Of a stretch of 64,000 bases of DNA, positions 57,397 to 64,000 are shown piece by piece; the stretch's first letter is position 1, and each line of letters begins with the position of its first letter. A program made the position numbers and the translations under genes. The DNA comes from Zygnema cylindricum (taxonomy: Eukaryota > Streptophyta > Zygnematophyceae > Zygnematales > Zygnemataceae). A model generated the notes under the pieces. The model was not told the DNA's origin. It worked only from the letters and a program-made list of their open reading frames with translations, and did not search any database. The stretch spans positions 328,148 through 392,147 of the forward strand of contig JBBHKE010001378.1 in assembly GCA_037447655.1 (NCBI GenBank). Direction: 5' to 3'.

Positions 57397-59999
57397 TGTA
57401 GAAATTGATGGTTCCTTTTTGAGTATTTTCTAGGTCTAAATTAAAATACAAAAAGAAGCCGAGGCAGTCTATCTCTAACTTCTCTCTCCAACTCCCACAC
57501 TTGTCGCAGTCACTAGGAAGTAAGAGTGGAAGTTAGAGCCATGGATGCCTAGGCTATCCACAGATTTACGGGAAATAGATTAGTTTATTTACCGATAAGT
57601 TTATTTCCTAAAAGGATAGATGTCAGAACCTGGATTTGATCATGGTACCTACGGAATAATAGATAGCAAGTAGCCGGTAGTCCTAACCGTTAAGTCTAAG
57701 ACTAATGATACATGGTATTGGGTTTGATAATTATTTAAAAAGAATTACGTTAACTTAACTGCAACTGCTTACGGGATACATAGATCCACTAATGTAAAAG
57801 TACGGATTCAGGTATAGACAAAGAACAAGTACCGCGCATTTATTTCGATAGCGAAATGAAAACCGCGCAGGTATTTATTACGGCTACAATAAAATATGCA
57901 TTTAATCGGACGGCCGGAATGAATGCCGAGATCCCGGAAGAGAATTTTGGCGGTTTGTGGTCATCTCCACATCGGATGACACGTGGCAAAAAGACATTGG
58001 ATCGCGGCATATGTGGGGATTAATGGAGCGAATCCGGATATACCACGTGTCGACATTTAGACCATGTCGTACAGTATTCCTACAGAAAGTAGAGTTTGTG
58101 AGAGAGATAGGACTTCGAAAAAATTGGTAGATAGGACCCTCTCCCAAAGAGCTTTTGTACAAAAGGTCAACTTTGAGCCTCCATAACTTACTGCTCAGGG
58201 GAGCAAATTCAGAGATTCTTTTTGCTATCGACTCAGGGGAGTCTTACCTTCACATGGTAAAAGGTGGTCAGAGTTTTTGTTTGCCAAGGTGGCAGTTATT
58301 CTTGCTGAAACACAAAGGGGTCAGGGTTATCCTAGAGGCTTTTTGGAAACTGTACACTCTGAGGACTTATTGAGGTCTTAGAGTTTCAAGTTATGGGCCC
58401 ACCCTCTAGAGTACCCATCTTTATTGAAACTAGCTTCATATACTAGGAAAGTATGATGATTGGAGCTCTATGCGAGAAAAGGTTTTTGGGGATAGTGAGT
58501 GGACGAGTGGGGCGTCCATCAAGTCTTGGAGTCCCTTCAGGGTTTGGAGGAAGCAGATTCACAAGGAAAGCAGATCCATCTTCAACGGAGGAGACAAAGG
58601 AAGGAGAGGTGGTGGACAAAGCAACGGAGAAGGAGACGACCTCACCAATAGCAACAAGTTCAGCATTTATGTCACCTATTCCAAGGAAAGAGGAGAATGA
58701 CACTGATACCTGGGACTTTAACAATATGGCGGCATAACACTTCATCCTCCGCCATCTTACTCAAGGGCTTGCATGTCCTCAATTGCAAGTAGAAAAGGCA
58801 TCCGATCTTTGGATGGCTCTCATAGAGATGTACCGAAGTGGTATGATTCAAAAATAACAGTTGGCTCATCAGAAAGTTAAAGAGTATGTATATAAAGGGG
58901 GGAAGATGTTGGATTTTTGAAATGAGCTTGCTACACTTTTTATGGAGCTTGAGAGTGCGGGAAAATATTTTAGTTAAAAAGAAAAGGTTAAGTGTTTACT
59001 GATGAAGAAACTGAATGAGTTTGAGAACATAGTATACCGTGTGTAGGACTTGCCGGACTCAAGATGGATATGGAACTTAGTGGTAGGGATGATTCTCGTT
59101 CGGGAGAATACGATTGAGATCCGAATGGGAAGAAAGATTGGGCAAGCCTTCCTAGCTGCGACCAATTGGAGGAACAAGGATTTCCGGAAACGGGTCGGAA
59201 ACTATGGGGGGAGGGAGCAAAAAAATCAGACCAACGAGTTAGGACCAAGGGCTCCCAAAGGTTTATGTCATTTTTGTAAAAAATCGGGGCACTATATGGC
59301 AAAGTGCACTAAGCTAATCGAGCTTCGGTTAAAGGAGGGGCAGACTGGTGGAACCCCGAGAGGAAAGGAAAAAGGCCCTTCTGACACAGGTACATGAGCC
59401 AGAATCCGAGGACGAGGACGATGAGCTCTTATAGGATGAGGAGTTGGAGGCGAAAAACGATGTCTAATTTCCACGAAGGCAGAAATGTGCTTACGGTGGA
59501 TTGAAAGGTGAAGCAGGTTGGATTGTAGTTTCAGTTGCCTCTATGCACATGTGTAAGGATAAGCACTTGTTCACTAAGATAAGAAAGATTACCACCGTAG
59601 AAATAGAGTACAAGGATGGGAGGATAGTCACCACTACTCTTGTAGGATCGGTATATCTGAAAGTGTTAGTAGAAGGAAAGGAATAAACATAACATTCTCC
59701 GATGTATTGTTTATTCCGGAGCTGAACAAAAACCTCATCTCTACATCTGTATTAGATGATAAGGAATTTTTTACTAGCACTAGGGAAGGAGTCTTTACTG
59801 CTAGTTTTGAGGAAGAGGTCTATTTCATTGCTGAGAAAGGTAGCCAACGGATGTTTAGGCTGATTTGAAGTAATAAAACAAAGAAACTTTATTATGCTGA
59901 TGTTCATGATATTATGATGTGGCATAAGAGGCTTGGGCATGTGAATCTAGATAAGTTCAGAGAGATGAAAAAGATGGGAGTGGAGGAAGGGATTCAGTT
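57397..59999 (+). mobile_element. Copia I, 5' LTR and Gag-to-integrase part
   Basis: LTR 57397-58388, primer site AGTTATGGGCCCACC (58389 on). The LTR-borne gag start is lost (ATTGAGGTCTTAGAGTTTCA, ATG to ATT). The interior is B-family and breaks off in the integrase at GIQF, where copia J starts. tRNA-like module about 57620-57705. Confidence 0.88.
58389..59999 (+). pseudogene. Copia I Gag, protease and integrase start
   Basis: Gag pieces (VMGPPSRVPIF; MMIGALCEKRFLGIVSGRVG; TAA at 58855-58857 within MIQK-stop-QLAHQK), then an open stretch through KGLCHFCKKSGHYMAKC in the same frame as upstream Gag. Protease is GWIVVSVASMHMCKDKHLFT, with the DSG triad changed to VSV. WHKRLGHVNLDKF follows. 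Many stops. Confidence 0.85.
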
Positions 60000-60205
60000 T
60001 GTAGAAATTAATGGTTTTTAAAGTATTTTCTAGGTCAGAAATATGAAAGAAGCCAAGGCAGTCTACCTCTAACTTCTCTCTCCAACTCTCAAACTTGTCG
60101 CAGTCACTGAGAAATCGGAGAGGAAGCTAGAGCCATGGCTACCTAGGCTATCCTAAGGTTTACGGGAAATATATATCTGGGGTTTATTAAGTAAAAATAT
60201 ATGCG

Positions 60206-60290
60206 GCGGACACAAGATTTGAACTTGGTACCTGCCAGATGGCAAGCAGCCGATAACCGGTAACCTTAGCCGTTAAGTTTTGAAGTAGTG
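60206..60290 (-). other. tRNA-like module in LTR J (antisense)
   Basis: On the minus strand ACTTAACGGCTAAGG (D-arm/A-box-like) precedes GGTACCAAGTTCAAATCTTG, whose loop TTCAAAT is canonical and whose CCAAG/CTTGT stem pairs at four of five positions. Confidence 0.55.
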
Positions 60291-61023
60291 TTACGAACTA
60301 TATAGTTTGATAACAATTTAAACATTAATACGTAGGATAAATCATTTAACTATAATTGTTTACGGGATACATAGAACCGGTAGTGTAAAAGTACGAATTG
60401 CGGTACGGATAAGAAATCAATACCGCGCATTGATTTCGTAAGCGAAACAAATACCGCACATGTATTTATTACGGCTCCGATCAAATGTGAATTTAATCGG
60501 ACGGCTAGAATTAGCGCCGGGATCTCAGAAAAAGAATTCAGCGGTTTTTGGGCATCGCCACATCGGATGACACGTGGCGAAATTACATTGGATCGTGGTA
60601 TCTTCGGAGATTACGGCACCGAATTCGGATATAACATGTGTCGACATCTAGGCCATGTTGTACAATTTCCGTACATAAAGTACACCTGCGACTGTACTTT
60701 TGTGTACGGAGGAGAAATCTGATTGGTTCCGTACATCAGTAGATAGAGTCTGTGAGAGAGATAAGACTTAGAAAAATTAGGAGATAGGATCTTCTCTCCC
60801 AGAGAACTTCTGTACAAAAGGCCAACTTTGACCCTCCATAACTTACTGCTCAAGGGAGCAAATTCAGAGATTCTTTTTGCTTTCGACTTAGGGGAGTCTT
60901 CTCTTCACAGGGGTGAAGTTGGTCAAAGTTTTTGTCTGCCAGGGTGGCAATTATTTTTGCTGAAACACAAAGGGGTCAGGATTATCCTAGAGGCTTCTTG
61001 GAAGCTGTCCACTCTGAGGACTT

Positions 61024-61990
61024 ATGGAGGTCTTAGAGTTTCAGGTTATGGGCCCACCTTCTAGGGTACCAATTTTTAATGGAAATGGCTTCATATATTG
61101 GGAAAGTATGATGATAGGAGCTCTATGCGAAAAATGGTTTTGGGGGATAGTGAGTGGACGGTTTGGGCGTCCATGAAGTCTTGGAATTCCTCCAGGGTTT
61201 GGAGGAAGCAGATTCACCAGGAAAGAGGATCCACCTTCAACGGAGGAAACAAAAGAAGGAGAGGTGGTGGACAAAGGAAAGGAGAAGGAGAGGACCACAC
61301 CAATAGCAACTGGTTCGGCATTCATGTCACCTATTCCGAGGAACGAGGAGAATGATACTCAAACCTGGGACTTCAACAATATGGTGGCAAAGCATTTCAT
61401 CCTACTCCATCTCACTCAAGGACTTGCACGTCCTCATTTGCAAGTAGAAAGGGCATCCGATCTTTAGATGGCTCTCATAGAGATGTACCGAAGTGGTACA
61501 ATTTAGCAACAACAGTTGGCTCATCAGAAAGTTAAGGAGTATGTATACAAAGGGGGAAATATGTTGGATTTTTGCAATGAGCTTGCTACACTCTTCATGG
61601 AGCTAGAGAGTGCGGGAAAAGATTTTAGTGAAAAAGAAAAGGTTAACTGTTTACTGATGAAGTTACCTGATGAGTTCAAGAACATAGTCAACCGTGTGCA
61701 AGACTTCCCGGACTCAAGGTGGATATGGAACTCAGTGGTAGGGATGAATCTCGTTCGAGAGAATACGATTGAGATCCGAAGGGGAGGAAAGAGTGGCCAA
61801 GCCTTGGCAATAGCGACTGATTGGAGTAACAAGGATTCCCAAAAACTGGTCAGAAACTACGTGGGTAGGGAGCAGAAAAACAGGCCGACGAGTTCGAACC
61901 AAGGGCTCCCAAAGGTTTATGTCATTTTTGTAAGATACCAGGGCACTATATGGCAGTGTGCACTAAGCTTACCGAGCTTTGGTTAAAGGA
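61024..61990 (+). pseudogene. Copia J Gag
   Basis: MEVLEFQVMGPPSRVPIFNG, TGA near 61174 (GRP-stop-SLGIPP), TAG near 61466 (SDL-stop-MAL, Trp in relatives), TAG at 61504-61506 (GTI-stop-QQQLAHQK), then VKEYVYKGGNMLDFCNELAT open to 61986 in a frame that misses the zinc knuckle by -1. Confidence 0.88.
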
Positions 61991-62039
61991 GGGGCAGACC
62001 GGTGGTACCGCGAGAGGAAAAAAAAAGGCCCTTGTCACA

Positions 62040-63424
62040 TAGGTACTTGAGGCGGAATCCGAGGACGAGGACGATGAGCTCCTTTTGGATATCGAAATGG
62101 GGGCGAAAAATGAGGTCGAAATTCCACGAAGGCAGAAATGTGCTTACAGTGGATTGAAAGGTGAAGCAGGCTGGATTATAAATTCAGGTGCCTCCATGCA
62201 CATGTGTAAGGATAGGCACCTGTTCACTAAGATAAGAAAGATTCCCACCGTAGAGATAGAGTACGGGGATGGGAGGATAGTCACCACTACTCTTATAGGA
62301 TCGGTAGATCTGAAAGTGTTAGTAGAAGTAAAGACATCCATATTCACATTTTCCGATGTATTGTTTATTCCGGAGCTGAACAAAAACCTTATCTCTACAT
62401 CTGTATTAGATGATAAGGGTTTTTTTACTAGCACTAGGGAAGGAGTCTTTACTGCTAGTTTTGAGGAGGATGTCTATTTCATTGCTGAGAAAGGTAGCCA
62501 TGGGATGTTTAGGCTGATTTTAAGTAATGAAATGAAATAACTTTATTATGCTGGTGTTCATGATATTATGATGTGGCGTAAGAGGCTTGGGCGTATGAAT
62601 CTAAATAAGTTAAGAGAGATTAAAAAGATGGGAGTGGTGGAAGGGATTCAGTTCAGTGAGAGTGATGATATAAGTGATTGTAGTGGGTGTGCTCAAGGTA
62701 AAGCACACAGGTTACCCTTTCCTAAAACTGCCACCTATAAGGGAGAAAATATTCTAGATCTAGTACACACAAATATTTGGGGACCGGCTAAAGTGCCCTC
62801 ACCGGGGGGGAAGATATTTATGATGACTATAACTGATGATTGGTCTCGGTATTCACGGGTGTATTTTTTGAAAAACAAGTCAGAAGCTCACGATTGTTAT
62901 AGACAATATAAAGCATGGAGTGAAAAACTCCATGAAACTCCAATCAAGAGAGTAAGGTGTGACAATGGTTGAGAGTATACTTCTAACCATTTTGAGGATT
63001 TTCTGAGGGAAGATAGGGTCCAACACCAAAAGACAGTTCCAAAAAATCCGGAACAGAATGGGGTAGCTGAAAGGTTAAATAGAACACTAAGTGATAGTGC
63101 TAGAAGTATGTTGTCAGATAAAAAGATAGGAAAAAGGTTTTGAGAGAAGCAATGAACTATGATAATTACCTCAAAAATAGAGTTCTTACTTCAGCTATAA
63201 AAGATCAAACACCTTTTGAGAGATGGACAGGCCGGAAACCAGACCTATCTACCTTTAATGTTTTCGGCAGTCAAGTATTTAGTCTAGATACAGATCGGTC
63301 TAATTAGAAGCTAGATCTTAAAAGAAAATCGGGATACTTATTAGTATATGATGAAGATGTTAAAGGATATAGAGTTTATGATCTAAAAAGGGAAGATATA
63401 ATCTTAGTAAAGCATCTAGTAGTT
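62040..63424 (+). pseudogene. Copia J protease and integrase
   Basis: Protease GWIINSGASMHMCKDRHLFT (catalytic Asp is Asn). The HHCC finger has both His lost (WRKRLGRMNLNKL) but CSGCAQGKAHRLPFP present. HTNIWGPAKVPSPGG has the first integrase Asp as Asn. CDNG-stop-EYTSNHFEDF, PEQNGVAERLNRTLSDSARS, and further stops. Clearly inactive. Confidence 0.9.
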
Positions 63425-64000
63425 ATGGATGAAGGAAAGTGTGTGGATCCCTTCAAATATACGAAGTCAGTAAAAATCAGATTTGCGTCAGAAAATTCTG
63501 ATGACTTTGAGCTTCCTAACTATCCAAGTTTTAGAGAAGATGACATTCTTGCAGGTACAAATCAGACCGAAAAAGACTCGGCTGTGGAAACTCTAGTGAC
63601 AACTTTACCCGAAGCGGAAGACGTGGTGGAAATTGATTCGGAATCAAGGGATAGGGGAGAAGCCGAGTTTGTTTTCGAAAGAATCCACGAGAACCATCTA
63701 TTCAGGCCTCAGATTTTGAGAGGGGAAGGAGAAGTAGCAAAAGACAGCAAGTAAAACAGATTAATAACCACGTAACTAAACTATCTCATCAAGATGAACC
63801 TCAAACTTATGGAGAGGCGATGACTTATCAAGAAAGAAATCGGTGGAATATAGCCATCAATGAGGAGATGGCCTCAATTATGGCAGCCGATACTTGGGAG
63901 CTGGTGGATTGTCCACCTAACCGAAAACTAATCGGTTATAAGTGGGTTTTCAAGTTAAAACTGAACCCTGATAACACAATTGAGCGCTACAAGGCCCGAC
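63425..64000 (+). pseudogene. Copia J linker and start of reverse transcriptase (partial)
   Basis: MDEGKCVDPFKYTKSVKIRF, an acidic linker, a frameshift near 63720, then SHQDEPQTYGEAMTYQERNR and WVFKLKLNPDNTIERYKA at the window edge. Confidence 0.88.

Larger units (their letters stand above)
60000..64000 (+). mobile_element. Copia J, 5' LTR to reverse transcriptase (runs off the window)
   Basis: LTR 60000-61043, primer site GGTTATGGGCCCACC (61044 on), ATG at 61024 exactly 20 bp inside the LTR. B-family interior. Inserted in the integrase of copia I. The 3' end and target duplication lie outside the window. Confidence 0.9.

Noticed and set aside
29900-62000. Possible programmed -1 frameshift between Gag and zinc knuckle/Pol in A, B, E and J
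   Set aside because: All four have Pol in the -1 frame, but the shift falls at different places (a C/A-run in A, further upstream in E, an A-run shared by B and J), and I, D and G read through in one frame. Independent indels are the simpler reading. A young intact A- or B-family copy would settle it.
1-64000. A host protein-coding gene, rRNA or conventional tRNA
   Set aside because: Every recognisable protein motif belongs to a retroelement, and the remaining gaps are short, repetitive or without credible frames.

Overview
This window looks like plant (streptophyte) nuclear DNA made almost entirely of nested transposable elements. I see no host gene. The plant call rests on three things. 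(1) The copia primer sites read GGTTATGGGCCCACC, complementary to the anticodon arm of plant initiator tRNA-Met; animal initiator tRNA differs in that stem. (2) The Ty3/gypsy primer site TGGTATCGGAGCC matches the 3' end of plant initiator tRNA-Met with one mismatch. (3) The LINE at the left resembles, from memory, a lineage common in bryophytes, lycophytes and ferns. A non-seed land plant is likely but not proven.

Layout. 1-5.2 kb: unassigned DNA, then a decayed LINE on the minus strand (C2HC finger, reverse transcriptase, C-terminal nuclease-like domain) and simple repeats. 5.3-18.9 kb: four non-autonomous PIF/Harbinger-like elements (GGG-starting inverted ends, TTA target duplications), three of them split by solo LTRs with perfect 5-bp duplications. 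Between them sits an apparently intact 5.9-kb Ty1/copia element (9415-15346) with one 1408-codon Gag-Pol frame. 18.9-25 kb: a deletion-derivative copia element, tandem and segmental LTR duplications, a large CATA-type microsatellite and solo LTRs. 25-55.7 kb: a chromodomain Ty3/gypsy element (minus strand, 24982-55664, about 6.9 kb of its own sequence). It is inserted in an older LTR and is itself interrupted by copia B (25429-31881), copia A (35336-41777) and copia D (42307-53190); D carries copia E (46111-52489) inside its 3' LTR. 55.7-64 kb: a second nest, in which copia H is broken by I and I by J, which runs off the window.

The most interesting signals concern the copia group. Gag starts inside the LTR, exactly 20 bp before its end in eight of the LTRs checked, and the tRNA-half primer site is itself Gag codons (QVMGP). 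LTRs of most families carry an antisense tRNA-like module with D-arm and T-arm sequences, a shared ACTTGTYGYAGTCACTGA block, a TTTGTTTC/GAAACAAA hairpin and G-box motifs. A deleted Gag-RNaseH copia derivative is present in at least three copies. The gypsy element carries an extra sense-strand ORF region downstream of its chromodomain.
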